A program made the position numbers and the translations under genes. The notes under the pieces were generated by a model. That model was given only the letters and a program-made list of their open reading frames with translations. It was not told the DNA's origin and searched no databases. From Pseudomonas sp. LRP2-20 (GTDB lineage: Bacteria > Pseudomonadota > Gammaproteobacteria > Pseudomonadales > Pseudomonadaceae), in NCBI RefSeq assembly GCF_024349685.1, contig NZ_AP025944.1:2300001-2364000 (forward strand): a stretch of DNA of 64,000 nt, given 5' to 3'. Positions 52,936-62,534 of this stretch are shown in pieces. The stretch's first letter is position 1. Every line of letters begins with the position of its first letter.

Positions 52936-54291
52936 CTAGTTGAAGGTGTACGAGTAGTTCACGAAGAAGCGGGTTTGGTCGACGTCATAACCGCCTTGTG
53001 CATCGGGGACGCCGGTCCGGTAGTTCGCGCGGCGCAGCGAGAAATTAAGGTTTTTGGCTGGGCCAGACTGAATGGTGTAATCGAGGCGATAATCACGCTC
53101 CCACTCCTTGTAGGTCTTGCCGTTACCGGTAGCGTCCTTGATCGAGTCACCGTGCAGATAAGTCACGGATGCTTTCAATCCAGGGACGCCCAAGCCAGCA
53201 AAGTCGTAGGCATACTGCCCAAAGGACGTGTTCTCGCCAGCTCTTACAAATGCGTTGATCATTGAGTCTGTGAACAGGTAGTAGCTGGAACCGCCTTCGC
53301 CTTCAGGCCGGCCGCGGCCATCTCGGACGCTGCCATTGTTGACGGATGCCATGCCGCCGTCGTCACTGACCTGTTGATGACCGAGCAGGAATGAATGAGC
53401 ACCCAATGCATAGGTGAACATGGCCGACCAAGTGTTGTTGTCGACTTCGCCTGGGTTCTTCGCGTAGCCACTATTATTATTGAACAGGTAGCCGGTTTGG
53501 CCGTTGCGACCATCCGACCGGCTATTGAAGAAACGCAAGTCGGTTTTGAGTGATTGGTTAGAGGCAATCGGGTATGTGTGCACCAGTCCCAGGAAGTTCT
53601 GCTTGTAGTAATCTTGGAGGTTTGCGTAGTAATACTGCACCAGCAGATTCTTGTTAATCCGCCAGTCCGCGCCGCCATACCAAAATGCGTCCGCACCGCG
53701 TGTACCGCCGTTCGCTGCGATACCTGCCCAGTTGCTGGAGGCGCGGCCGATCTCGCGGTCCAGGCGACCGGCGTTGAGGGTCACCGAATCGAATTCGTTC
53801 GAGGTGAAAAGGGTGCCGTTGTAAGCGGCAGGCAGCACGCGCCCATCGTTGGACATCAGGACTGGGACTTGCGGTTGCAAACTGTTGCCCACCTTGACTT
53901 CTGTTTTGGAGATGCGCATTTTCGCCGCCCCTCGCAGACTGGACCATGCATCAACGGGGGTGCCGTCGGTTGTGACTGGGGAGACGGTGTTCACGGTGCT
54001 GGCCGAATGGTTGTCCGTGCCGCCACCCAGCGTTGCTGCTCCGACAGCTTGCAGATCCAAGCCGAACCCAACGGGGCCATTGGTGTAACCGGAAATAAAG
54101 TCAAGCTTAAGGCCGGTCACTGTCTGCCTTTGATCGGCATCTTGCTCACGGGCGTTGCTATCAAAGTAAAGGGTGCGTGAACTAATGACTGACTTACTGT
54201 CTTTGAGAAAGTCAGCATGTGCATTATTCGATAGGAGTACAGATACGCCAAAGCCCATCAGTGCAGTCGACGCTGAAATCGAGAGTTTCAT
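52936..54291 (-). CDS. OprD-family outer-membrane porin
   Basis: 451 residues from ATG 54291, with a signal peptide (MKLSISASTALMGFGVSVLL) ending near NNAHA. Starts DFLKDSKSVISSRTLYFDSN and ends VNYSYTFN with a terminal aromatic, as OprD/OpdK porins do. The basic ladder and the loop with SLRGAAKMRISKTEVKVGN and PVLMSNDGRVLPA are typical. OprD proteins admit basic amino acids or aromatic acids. It lies upstream of the SMP-30 gene in the same direction. Confidence 0.93.
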   Translation of the reverse strand: MKLSISASTALMGFGVSVLLSNNAHADFLKDSKSVISSRTLYFDSNAREQDADQRQTVTGLKLDFISGYTNGPVGFGLDLQAVGAATLGGGTDNHSASTVNTVSPVTTDGTPVDAWSSLRGAAKMRISKTEVKVGNSLQPQVPVLMSNDGRVLPAAYNGTLFTSNEFDSVTLNAGRLDREIGRASSNWAGIAANGGTRGADAFWYGGADWRINKNLLVQYYYANLQDYYKQNFLGLVHTYPIASNQSLKTDLRFFNSRSDGRNGQTGYLFNNNSGYAKNPGEVDNNTWSAMFTYALGAHSFLLGHQQVSDDGGMASVNNGSVRDGRGRPEGEGGSSYYLFTDSMINAFVRAGENTSFGQYAYDFAGLGVPGLKASVTYLHGDSIKDATGNGKTYKEWERDYRLDYTIQSGPAKNLNFSLRRANYRTGVPDAQGGYDVDQTRFFVNYSYTFN

Positions 54292-54426
54292 TGATGCTCC
54301 TGTTACATTTCTTATAGCCGGCACTATTTGGTCAGCCGCGTATTGTGGCTGAAAGGTCGTCAGTGCTCGGTGATACAAGCTTCAGCGATCGCTGGAGCTC
54401 GATCAAGTGGTGGCGGGGAGAAAGCT

Positions 54427-55233
54427 TTATTCGAAGTCTGCGATCTGGGTCAGTTTCTTTTGACGGATCATTTTGTACTCAGTGTGATCGCCATACCATT
54501 TGTCCCAGATGGACTGAAGTTCACCACTTTTTTCCATGTCTTGGAGAGCGCCGTCCAGCGCGGCCAGCAGGGAGGTTTCACCCTTCTTGACCCCCAGGCA
54601 GTTGGGCTCGAAATGCAGATTTTGATCTAGGAAATGCATACCGGAGGTACGCGCGTGGAATCGGATTGCCGCAGGTTCGGACATAGCCAGCCCCTGCACT
54701 TTTCCTTGCTCCAGTGCTACAAAAGCCGCGGGCGCATCTTCAAAGCCAATGACTTTTGAGTCGGGTAGTTGTTGTCGAGCATACAATTCTGGAGTTGAAC
54801 TTTTTACAGAGCTGACTCGCTTGCCTGCCAGATCGGCGAAAGACTTGATTCCACTGCTATCTTTAACGAGGATCTTGATGGGGGTTTGGTAATACGCAGC
54901 AGTAAAGTCGATTTGGGTTGCCCGATCCTTAGTGTATCCAAGGGCGGCAGCTACGACATCGGCGCGCCCGGCAATCAGCGTAGGGATTCGGGCGCTTACT
55001 GCGATTCCTTGATGTTCTAAAGTTACTCCGAGATGCTTGGCCAAACTTTTGCATAGATCTACGTCAAGGCCAACAATTTCTCGAGTTTTCGGATCTTGAT
55101 AGCCCAAGGGCACGCTGTCTGTGAGCGTTGCGCATCGCAGCGTGCCTCGATCTTTAATGTCTTGCAGTGCGTCAGCCATTGCATGGCAGGATATCAAGCC
55201 AAATGCCAGAGCGATCAAAGGAATCTTTTTCAT
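54427..55233 (-). CDS. Amino-acid ABC binding protein, orphan paralog of the one at 59527
   Basis: 268 residues with signal peptide (MKKIPLIALAFGLISCHAMA). It is nearly the same protein as the one at 59527-60330: both read RCATLTDSVPLGYQDP, VAVSARIP..., DVVAAALGYTKDRA/DLVAAALGYTEARA and KSSTPELYARQQ. No permease or ATPase lies beside this copy, so it may use the transporter at 60.4-62.5 kb with another ligand. Confidence 0.9.
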   Translation of the reverse strand: MKKIPLIALAFGLISCHAMADALQDIKDRGTLRCATLTDSVPLGYQDPKTREIVGLDVDLCKSLAKHLGVTLEHQGIAVSARIPTLIAGRADVVAAALGYTKDRATQIDFTAAYYQTPIKILVKDSSGIKSFADLAGKRVSSVKSSTPELYARQQLPDSKVIGFEDAPAAFVALEQGKVQGLAMSEPAAIRFHARTSGMHFLDQNLHFEPNCLGVKKGETSLLAALDGALQDMEKSGELQSIWDKWYGDHTEYKMIRQKKLTQIADFE

Positions 55234-55985
55234 GAGTGTCTCTCGTTAACAGATAGGGCAGTTTTTATAAAAATTTGTATTGCATTCTGTTATTCGCTCC
55301 ATGCAGCCCGGCTCTATATTTTTCAGAGATTAGGAGTGGTCGAGCTCAGTGTCCTTACAGCCTATCGAACGCCTAAAATTGCGGGGAGTCCGCATTGTCG
55401 TCGCATCGATGGAGGCAGCCTATGAGCCATCTGAAATGAAGAAAAGCGAGTTTTTTTCCATTCTATTCATCGTATTTTTTCCGCAACGTGCCCCTAAGAC
55501 GGCTTGAGCTTTTTGCGCATTCGAGCCTTATCGAACAGTTGAGAACGAGATTCTCACTGGCTAGCCAGGTCAATTTCTGTCGTTTTACCTAGGGTGGATA
55601 GGTGTCCCAGGCTCTAGGAAGCTATTCAGGGGCTGATGATACGAGTTCGTCCAGGCCGCTCAGCGGCGGTGTAGCAGGTTTTCCCCAGTCCGGCTGAGCT
55701 GGCAGTCAGGAGGAGGGGGCGGTCAAGCGTTGCTTAATTTTTCATAACGCGGTTATGATTGGTCCTGTTAATGCATTCCATGCTCCATGAAAATCCAAGC
55801 GTCGGCCTTCGTTATCGTTAGTGACCGCAGGGAAGCTCCTCTTCTCATTTTAGGAATAGCCTATCAAGCTCCGATGCGAACAAGCTCTTTGGCTGCAGCC
55901 ATGCGTCGAGGCGTGACCTGAGCCCAGCTTGGGGCTGGCGTGAACCTACGGTTGTCAAGCAGCATTGCTGCGATAGGAATATGAT
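55234..55985. other. Intergenic region with a palindromic operator
   Basis: About 750 bp between the divergent binding-protein and MFS genes. It includes the 17-bp palindrome at 55742. No gene is supported. Confidence 0.45.
55742..55758. promoter_or_regulatory. Small palindrome, possible operator
   Basis: TCATAAC-GCG-GTTATGA, perfect seven-base arms, in the region between divergent transport genes, 228 bp before the MFS start. Confidence 0.4.
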
Positions 55986-57227
55986 TTGCAATCTACCAGT
56001 ATCAGCTCGTGGCCCACGCCGATCCGTGCCCTGCGCCACCGTGAGTTCCGGTTCTATTTCTTTGGGCAGGCGTTTTCGCACTTAGGCAAATGGATCCAGC
56101 AGGTGGGCCTTTCGTGGTTGGTTTATCACCTGACGTCTTCTGCGACGTTGCTTGGTATCGCTACGTTCTGTTCGTTGGCGCCCCAGCTTATAGTCGGTCC
56201 AGCTGCTGGTGCTTGGGCCGATAAGGTCAACAAGCGTTTTCTTTTGATTGTGGTGCTGGCACTGCTAGCGATTCAAGCGTTGACCCTGGCAGTGCTGACA
56301 GCGCTAGAGCTGGTCACACCTATCGTGATCATATTGATGTCGCTGCTGCTCGGTGTGCTCAACGCTATTGAGAACCCATTAAGGCAGGCCATGATCTCGG
56401 GTTTTATCGGTCATAAGGATGACATCCCTAATGGTCTAGCTTTGAATGCCATGTTATTCAACGCCTCGCGTTTCATCGGTCCACCTCTTGCTGGGTTGCT
56501 TGTAGCCTTGACTGGAGAGGCGGCATGCTTCGCGTTGAACTCATTGGCATTCATTGCGCCGCTGATCGCCATAGTGCTGATTCCAGGTCGGCCACAGCCA
56601 GCTGTGCAGTCCTCGCTGCTGAACGCCTTCAAGGAAGGGCTGAGTTACTCGTTTTCAACGCCGATTATTCGAGTGCTAATGCTCTCGGTTGTTGTAGTTA
56701 ATGTTACGGCAGCCAGTTATGCAGTGCTTTTGCCTATTGTCACCAAAGACATGCTGGATGGTGATTCTAAAACACTAGGCGGGCTGTGGGGGGCAGCGGG
56801 TTTTGGCGCATTGGCAGCTACGATTCTCTTGTCAGCCCTGAGTAATACTTCCCACTTGAAACGTATCATTGCGGCGGCATTGATCGTCAGCTGCGGTGGC
56901 ATGTTCCTGCTTAGTAGCTTTTCTGAATTTAACCTCAGCCTTTTAGCATTATGCATGATGGGATTTGGCATCAGTTGCACGAATGTGAGTTCCAATATTC
57001 TATTGCAGACTTATTCGCCCGATCACATGCGGGGGCGTGTCGTTTCATTGTATATATCGTTACGCTCAGGGTTCGAGGCTGTTGGTGGGTTAGTGGCTGG
57101 TTGGTTGGCCAGCTACTACGGTGCGAAGGTTACTTTCGGCGTTGAAGGATCAATACTTGCCATATTGGCGATCGGGCTTTATTTCCAGTTCGCTCGAGCC
57201 AAGCAGTCGTCTATGAGCGAGTCATGA
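55986..57227 (+). CDS. MFS transporter (MFS_3/enterobactin-exporter type)
   Basis: 413 residues from TTG 55986, with AGGA about eight bases upstream. RALRHREFRFYFFGQAFSHLG is the usual start of this exporter family; GPAAGAWADKVNKRFLL is the TM2-3 loop and GRVVSLYISLRSGFEAVGGLV is near the end. Twelve membrane segments. An efflux or metabolite exporter. Its 3' end overlaps that of the convergent LysR gene by 17 bp. Confidence 0.88.
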   Translation: MQSTSISSWPTPIRALRHREFRFYFFGQAFSHLGKWIQQVGLSWLVYHLTSSATLLGIATFCSLAPQLIVGPAAGAWADKVNKRFLLIVVLALLAIQALTLAVLTALELVTPIVIILMSLLLGVLNAIENPLRQAMISGFIGHKDDIPNGLALNAMLFNASRFIGPPLAGLLVALTGEAACFALNSLAFIAPLIAIVLIPGRPQPAVQSSLLNAFKEGLSYSFSTPIIRVLMLSVVVVNVTAASYAVLLPIVTKDMLDGDSKTLGGLWGAAGFGALAATILLSALSNTSHLKRIIAAALIVSCGGMFLLSSFSEFNLSLLALCMMGFGISCTNVSSNILLQTYSPDHMRGRVVSLYISLRSGFEAVGGLVAGWLASYYGAKVTFGVEGSILAILAIGLYFQFARAKQSSMSES

Positions 57228-58137
57228 TGACGGGTTGTGGCTGAGTTACGTACGAGCCGAAGTCGCAAGTTTTTTTGGCGATGGCCAAAAGATCCTGCAT
57301 AAAGAGATCATTGGCATCATTACGATGCAGTGCTCGGTATTTGATGCGTGGTAGAAGTGGTTGGACATCGAGGCGAACGAGCGTTCCGCTGTCCAAAAGT
57401 GCGCCTAGGTAATGTAGCGGCAGGTAGGAGATGCCTAGGCCAGACACCGCTAGACCGATCTGTGCTAACAGGTTGCTACAGATGATTGGTTTGTTAATGT
57501 GAAGGCCAAGCTGTTTGAACCATTGTCCATACGCCACTCCCATGCCAGAAGTAGTGCCTTGGACAATCAAGGGCAAATCGGCCAGTTCTTCAAGGGATTG
57601 GATCTGCTTGTCCCCAATCAGGGTAGGTGAGCCCATCCAGGCATTTTCGACGTCGCTTAGAAGTTCAGATTCAAATCGGTTGTCAGGGAAAATGTCGGGA
57701 ATAATGATGAGATCAATTGTATTGCTACTTAGGCGCTCAAGAAGATTCGGGCTGAGATCGACCTCGGGGATGATTTCAACTTGAGGGTATCGCTCACGCA
57801 GGGCGCTTACCATGATCGGCAGCCAGGTCAAGGCGGTGAGCTCGGTAACGCCAAGACGCAATTTGCGTTTGAGCGTATCGGGCCGCTCAAGCTGCTGAAC
57901 GATGGCGTCTCGCTGGCCAAGCAGCTTGGTGGTGAGTTCCACCACCTCTTCGCCGAGCGGAGTGAGCTGGGAGCTGCGGCGAGTTCGATCGAGGAGGGCT
58001 TGGCCATACCGTGCCTCGAGGTCTTGAATACGCTTGGATATGGCGGATTGCGTTGTATTCAGGTAATCGGCCGCGGCTTCAAAGCTACCTAGGCGGGCTA
58101 CCCAGTAGAGCGCTTCGATCTGCTTGAGAGTAATCAT
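57211..58137 (-). CDS. LysR-family regulator divergent from the aminotransferase operon
   Basis: 308 residues. Helix-turn-helix LGSFEAAADYLNTTQSAISKRIQDLE. Close paralog of the LysR at 46308. It is divergent from the aminotransferase gene with 114 bp between, so it most likely controls that gene and the ABC transporter after it. Confidence 0.93.
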   Translation of the reverse strand: MITLKQIEALYWVARLGSFEAAADYLNTTQSAISKRIQDLEARYGQALLDRTRRSSQLTPLGEEVVELTTKLLGQRDAIVQQLERPDTLKRKLRLGVTELTALTWLPIMVSALRERYPQVEIIPEVDLSPNLLERLSSNTIDLIIIPDIFPDNRFESELLSDVENAWMGSPTLIGDKQIQSLEELADLPLIVQGTTSGMGVAYGQWFKQLGLHINKPIICSNLLAQIGLAVSGLGISYLPLHYLGALLDSGTLVRLDVQPLLPRIKYRALHRNDANDLFMQDLLAIAKKTCDFGSYVTQPQPVIMTRS

Positions 58138-58251
58138 AGTGAAAAACCTTTCATCGTATTTTGCGATTTTATTCTAGGTGAAAAATTCGCTTTTTGTCCA
58201 TCTCGACGGACCTTAAGCTCCAGTGACTCGCACACAAAAAGGTCGAAGGTC
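58138..58251. promoter_or_regulatory. Divergent promoter with LysR-box-like sequence
   Basis: The spacer between LysR and aminotransferase starts contains GCGATTTTATT, eight bases, then AAAATTCGC, an imperfect inverted pair of the size LysR regulators bind (around 58163-58190). Confidence 0.45.
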
Positions 58252-59454
58252 ATGTATCCGCTGTCTGAACGTCTCAACCGTTTTTCTCCATCTGCAAGCG
58301 TCAGTGCTAAAGCCCGCGTGACTGAGCTTGAAGCTCAGGGCAAAAGAATCCTTGACTTCTGCGTCGGTGAACCGGATTTCGTGACGGCAAGCAATATCAG
58401 CGAAGCTGCGTTTGCGGCGGCCTTGCGCGGCGAAACTCGCTATACACCGACCACTGGTACTCGGCCGATGAAGCTGGCAGTCATCAATAAGTTCAAGTCC
58501 GAGAATGGACTTGACTTCGATCCGGCAGAGATCGTTGTTGGGTCGGGAGCGAAGCAACTGATCTTCACGGCCTTCACCTGCACCGTGGACGACGGTGACG
58601 AAGTTATTGTTCCAGCACCTTACTGGGTGTCGTACCCGGACATTGTTAAGCTCAACGGCGGTGTGCCGGTGGTAGTCGAATGCCCGGATACCCAGGGGTT
58701 CAAGCTCACCGCGGAGCAGCTCGAGGCGGCGATTACCCCGCGTACTAAATGGCTGGTGCTGAACACGCCAAATAACCCAAGTGGCGCTGTCTACAGCGAG
58801 GCAGAAATCAAAGCGCTCGGCGAGGTACTGGTACGTCATAACCACGTCTGGCTGTTGACTGATGAGATCTATGAGCACTTCAACTACGGTGGTGTTTCCC
58901 AAGTAGCGATCACTAACCTGTATCCGGAACTTCGTGATCGCACGCTGATCATCAATGGTGTCTCTAAGGCTTATGCCATGACTGGCTGGCGTATCGGCTA
59001 CGCCGGCGGCCCGCAGAGCTTGACCAAGGCAATGGACAAGTTCATGTCGCAAAGCATCGGCGGCGCCTGCTCTATCAGCCAGGCTGCAGCCATCGAGGCG
59101 CTGACCAATTCCAAGCCTTTCGTCGACGAGGCCGCTCGAGTGTTCGGTGCTCGCCGCGACCTGGTCGTCAAAATGCTCAACGAAGTTCCAGGTCTAACCT
59201 GCACCCAGGTAGAGGGTGCCTTCTACGCCTACCCGAACTGCGGTGGACTGATCGGCAAACGAACCCCGTCGGGCGAGATCCTGGAGACTGATACTGATGT
59301 TCGTAACTACCTACTCGAGGAGGCCAATGTCGCAGTCCTAGACGGCGGAGCATACGGGCTTTCCCCGTATCTGCGACTGTCATTCGCTACCTCGACTGAG
59401 ATCATTGAGGAAGGCTGTAAGCAGATCAAGGAAGCATGCAGCAAGCTGGTGTGA
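58252..59454 (+). CDS. Pyridoxal-phosphate aminotransferase, class I (AspC family)
   Basis: 400 residues. The PLP lysine is in NGVSKAYAMTGWRIGYAGG; other family blocks are NTPNNPSGAVYSEAEI, DEIYEHFNYGG and LRLSFATS with the substrate-binding Arg. It resembles the bacterial aspartate/aromatic aminotransferase of type Ib. As first gene of a transport-catabolism operon it probably removes the amino group of the imported amino acid. Confidence 0.92.
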   Translation: MYPLSERLNRFSPSASVSAKARVTELEAQGKRILDFCVGEPDFVTASNISEAAFAAALRGETRYTPTTGTRPMKLAVINKFKSENGLDFDPAEIVVGSGAKQLIFTAFTCTVDDGDEVIVPAPYWVSYPDIVKLNGGVPVVVECPDTQGFKLTAEQLEAAITPRTKWLVLNTPNNPSGAVYSEAEIKALGEVLVRHNHVWLLTDEIYEHFNYGGVSQVAITNLYPELRDRTLIINGVSKAYAMTGWRIGYAGGPQSLTKAMDKFMSQSIGGACSISQAAAIEALTNSKPFVDEAARVFGARRDLVVKMLNEVPGLTCTQVEGAFYAYPNCGGLIGKRTPSGEILETDTDVRNYLLEEANVAVLDGGAYGLSPYLRLSFATSTEIIEEGCKQIKEACSKLV

Positions 59455-59526
59455 GATTTCCGCTGGCCAGAATAATTAAATAAAACAAAATGGCTTTGAC
59501 CTGCCGTAACTTTTGAGTGGTATCGC

Positions 59527-60330
59527 ATGAAAAGTATAATTTTTATCGCTCTTGGTCTTATCGCATCGAGTGTTGTACACGCCGATGCTTTGAGTGACAT
59601 CAAGGCACGTGGATCGATTCGCTGTGCAACACTCACCGACAGCGTGCCCTTGGGTTACCAGGATCCGACCAGTCGTCAGCTGGTTGGTTTGGATGTTGAT
59701 GTCTGCAAAGGCGTTGCAAAGCATCTTGGCGTGAAAGCTGATATTCAAGGAGTAGCCGTCAGCGCACGGATTCCCAGTCTCATGACCGGTCGAGTTGACT
59801 TGGTCGCTGCAGCGTTGGGTTATACCGAGGCCCGTGCTTCGCAGATCGACTTCAGCTCGGCTTATTATCAAATTCCCGTAAAGATTCTGGTCAGAAAAGA
59901 CTCCAACGTCAGCGAGTTCTCTGACTTAAATGGCAAACGAATCAGCGCTATAAAGAGCTCTACTCCTGAACTGTACGCGCGGCAGCAGATTCCAGGTGCC
60001 AAGGTAATTGGCTTCGAGGATGCGCCGGGAGCATTCATGGCGTTGGAGCAGAACAAGGTTCAAGGGATGGCAATGACTGAGCCGGCAGCCATTCGATTCC
60101 ATACTCGAACTGAAAGTATGCACTTCCTGGCTCAAAGCCTTCATTTTGAACCGAGCTGCATCGGTATCAAGAAGGGGGAAACCTCTCTGACGGCAGCGGT
60201 AGATGGGGCGCTAAAGGCCATGGAGGATTCAGGAGAGCTGCAGGCCATCTGGGACCACTGGTACGGTCCAGAAACGGAATACAAGCTGGCCAGAGAGAAG
60301 AAGCTCACGGCTGTTACCGAGTTTCGTTAA
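59527..60330 (+). CDS. Polar amino-acid ABC transporter binding protein
   Basis: 267 residues with signal peptide (MKSIIFIALGLIASSVVHA). Family-3 binding protein: RCATLTDSVPLGYQD, GLDVDVCKGVAKHLG, GRVDLVAAALGYT. Directly followed by two permeases and an ATPase, so it is the main binding subunit of that transporter. Paralog of the orphan at 54427. Confidence 0.92.
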   Translation: MKSIIFIALGLIASSVVHADALSDIKARGSIRCATLTDSVPLGYQDPTSRQLVGLDVDVCKGVAKHLGVKADIQGVAVSARIPSLMTGRVDLVAAALGYTEARASQIDFSSAYYQIPVKILVRKDSNVSEFSDLNGKRISAIKSSTPELYARQQIPGAKVIGFEDAPGAFMALEQNKVQGMAMTEPAAIRFHTRTESMHFLAQSLHFEPSCIGIKKGETSLTAAVDGALKAMEDSGELQAIWDHWYGPETEYKLAREKKLTAVTEFR

Positions 60331-60360
60331 TTGACAGTTGCGGCTTTTGGAGGCGCATAA

Positions 60361-61062
60361 ATGGCAATCTTCTCTGGATTTAGCTCCCTCCTGACGGGAA
60401 GCTATCTCGACTTGTTCTTACAAGGTATAGCCCTGACGGCCCAGCTTTTTGTGGTCTCGCTCATTGCTGCCTTACTGCTGGGTTGCATCTTGATGATGAT
60501 CCGGCTCACCCCAGGGCGCATCGGTGATTCACTGGTTACGGTGTATGTTGAATACCACCGCAACGTGCCCAGCCTGGTTCAGCTGTTTGTATGGTACTTT
60601 GGGGTGCCGCAGCTTTTGCCGCAAACCACCCAGGACTGGATTAACGTGCACGGCGGTGAGGTGTTCTTTGCCATCGTGTCGCTCACCCTCAACGCGGCTG
60701 CTTACATCTCCGAGGATCTCAGAAGTGGCTTCCGCTCGCTGCCTACCGGGCAAACGGAAGCTGCGCGTGCGCTGGGCATCAACTACTTCCAGACACTGCG
60801 CAAGATCCTGATCCCTCAAGCGATCCGTGCGGCAGCTCCTGCACTGGTTAACCAGACTTTAGGCCTGTTCAAGACTACCGCGCTGGCGATGGCGATCGGT
60901 ACTGCGGAAGTCATGTATATGACGCGGCAGATTGAGGGCGAGACCTACATGACGTTCCAGACCTATGCGGTAGCCAGCATCATTTACCTGATTGGCTCTT
61001 GGACCATCATGGCATTGGGTGGCATCTGGCAGCGCCGTATTCAAATTCAAGGGTCGAGGTGA
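60361..61062 (+). CDS. Amino-acid ABC transporter permease (HisM/GltJ type)
   Basis: 233 residues, five membrane segments. The permease signature is [20 protein letters not shown], followed by LIPQAIRAAAPALVNQ. GGAG precedes the start. Confidence 0.93.
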   Translation: MAIFSGFSSLLTGSYLDLFLQGIALTAQLFVVSLIAALLLGCILMMIRLTPGRIGDSLVTVYVEYHRNVPSLVQLFVWYFGVPQLLPQTTQDWINVHGGEVFFAIVSLTLNAAAYISEDLRSGFRSLPTGQTEAARALGINYFQTLRKILIPQAIRAAAPALVNQTLGLFKTTALAMAIGTAEVMYMTRQIEGETYMTFQTYAVASIIYLIGSWTIMALGGIWQRRIQIQGSR

Positions 61063-61065
61063 GAA

Positions 61066-61809
61066 ATGATCGACATCATTAATGAATATGGCGTGATGCT
61101 GATGGTCGGCCAGTTTCCCAACGGCCCGCTCGGCGGTTTGGCGCTTACCATTGTTCTTGCTGTGACCAGTTTGCTCGTGTCGTTCCCGTTGGCGATCTGC
61201 ATCGGCCTTGCACGAACCTCGAAGATCAAGGCGATTTATCAAGTTGCCGCAGCCTACACCTACGTGGTTCGAGCCGTTCCATTGGTACTTCTGGTGTTCT
61301 GGGCCTACTTTGTCGTCCCCTTGGTAACTGGCTACAACATCTCTGGTTTCGTCACCATGGTGGTAGCGCTTGTTCTTTACGAGGGCGCATACCTCGGAGA
61401 GGTGATCCGTGCTGGCATCGATTCGGTGAACAAAGGACAGACCGAGGCTGCCCGCGCCTTGGGAATGACCTATTGGCAATGCATGCGAAAGATCATTCTG
61501 CCGCAGGCGCTCTTCAACATGATACCGAGCATTCTCAACCAGTTTGTTCTGATCACCAAAAATACCTCACTGGCCTACCTCATTGGTACTCAGGAGGTTA
61601 CGTTCGCGGCTTATCAGATCAACAACCAACTGCTCACCAAACCGTTCCAGGTCTACATCCTGCTAGCTCTATGCTACTTCGTCCTCTGCTTCTCGCTGAG
61701 CCGCATGGCCAAGTGGCTTGAAGGCTATATCGGCCGTAAGCGTTCGGGCGTAGGTCGCCAGTCCCAAAACAATATTGATACGCCAGTGCACCTGGAGGCC
61801 TCGAAATGA
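61066..61809 (+). CDS. Amino-acid ABC transporter permease (HisQ/GltK type)
   Basis: 247 residues, five membrane segments. Signature [20 protein letters not shown]. Three bases after the first permease; its stop overlaps the ATPase start by four bases. Confidence 0.93.
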   Translation: MIDIINEYGVMLMVGQFPNGPLGGLALTIVLAVTSLLVSFPLAICIGLARTSKIKAIYQVAAAYTYVVRAVPLVLLVFWAYFVVPLVTGYNISGFVTMVVALVLYEGAYLGEVIRAGIDSVNKGQTEAARALGMTYWQCMRKIILPQALFNMIPSILNQFVLITKNTSLAYLIGTQEVTFAAYQINNQLLTKPFQVYILLALCYFVLCFSLSRMAKWLEGYIGRKRSGVGRQSQNNIDTPVHLEASK

Positions 61810-62534
61810 TCGAATTTAAAAATGTAAACAAGTGGTACGGCGATTATCACGCGCTCAACAGCATCACCGAAACCGTCGAGAAAGGGGAGGTTGTGGTGGT
61901 CTGCGGTCCTTCGGGGTCTGGCAAGTCGACGTTAATTCGTACAGTCAATCGCCTGGAAGAGATTCAGGACGGGAGCATCGTAGTCTGCGGCTCTGAAGTG
62001 CATGCTCACAAAACGCAGTTGAACGCCATTCGTAGCCGCATTGGTTTCGTCTTCCAGTCGTTCAACTTATTCCCGCACATGAGCGTGCTCGATAACGTCA
62101 TGATCGGCCCGCTGACGGTTCTCAAAGCCGATCGCAAAGAGATTAAGGACAAAGCCCTGGCGTTGCTGGCCAAGGTGGGTCTTGCGCACAAGGCCGACGC
62201 CATGCCTCCCCAGCTCTCGGGCGGTCAGCAGCAGCGCGTCGCGATTGCCCGAGCATTGGCGATGGATCCGCCGGTCATGCTTTTTGATGAGCCGACCAGC
62301 GCGCTTGACCCCGAGATGGTAGGGGAGGTGCTGCAGGTCATGAAGGACTTGGCATCGGAAGGTATGACCATGATTTGCGTCACCCACGAGATGGGCTTCG
62401 CCCGCGAAGTGGCGGATCGTATCTGGTTCATGGATGCCGGCACAGTGTTGGAGCGCGGGACCCCGGAGGACTTCTTCACCGCGCCGAAGCATCCGCGAGC
62501 GGCGAAGTTCATTTCGGACATCCGGGCCCACTGA
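61806..62534 (+). CDS. Amino-acid ABC transporter ATPase (GlnQ type)
   Basis: 242 residues. Walker [14 protein letters not shown]-loop [12 protein letters not shown], signature [15 protein letters not shown], Walker [16 protein letters not shown], switch His in CVTHEMGF. Its stop and the next start overlap by one base (TGATG). Confidence 0.95.
   Translation: MIEFKNVNKWYGDYHALNSITETVEKGEVVVVCGPSGSGKSTLIRTVNRLEEIQDGSIVVCGSEVHAHKTQLNAIRSRIGFVFQSFNLFPHMSVLDNVMIGPLTVLKADRKEIKDKALALLAKVGLAHKADAMPPQLSGGQQQRVAIARALAMDPPVMLFDEPTSALDPEMVGEVLQVMKDLASEGMTMICVTHEMGFAREVADRIWFMDAGTVLERGTPEDFFTAPKHPRAAKFISDIRAH

Noticed and set aside
58213..59052. A 279-codon open frame antisense to the aminotransferase gene
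   Set aside because: GC-rich codon usage opens the opposite strand; no start signal or recognisable protein.
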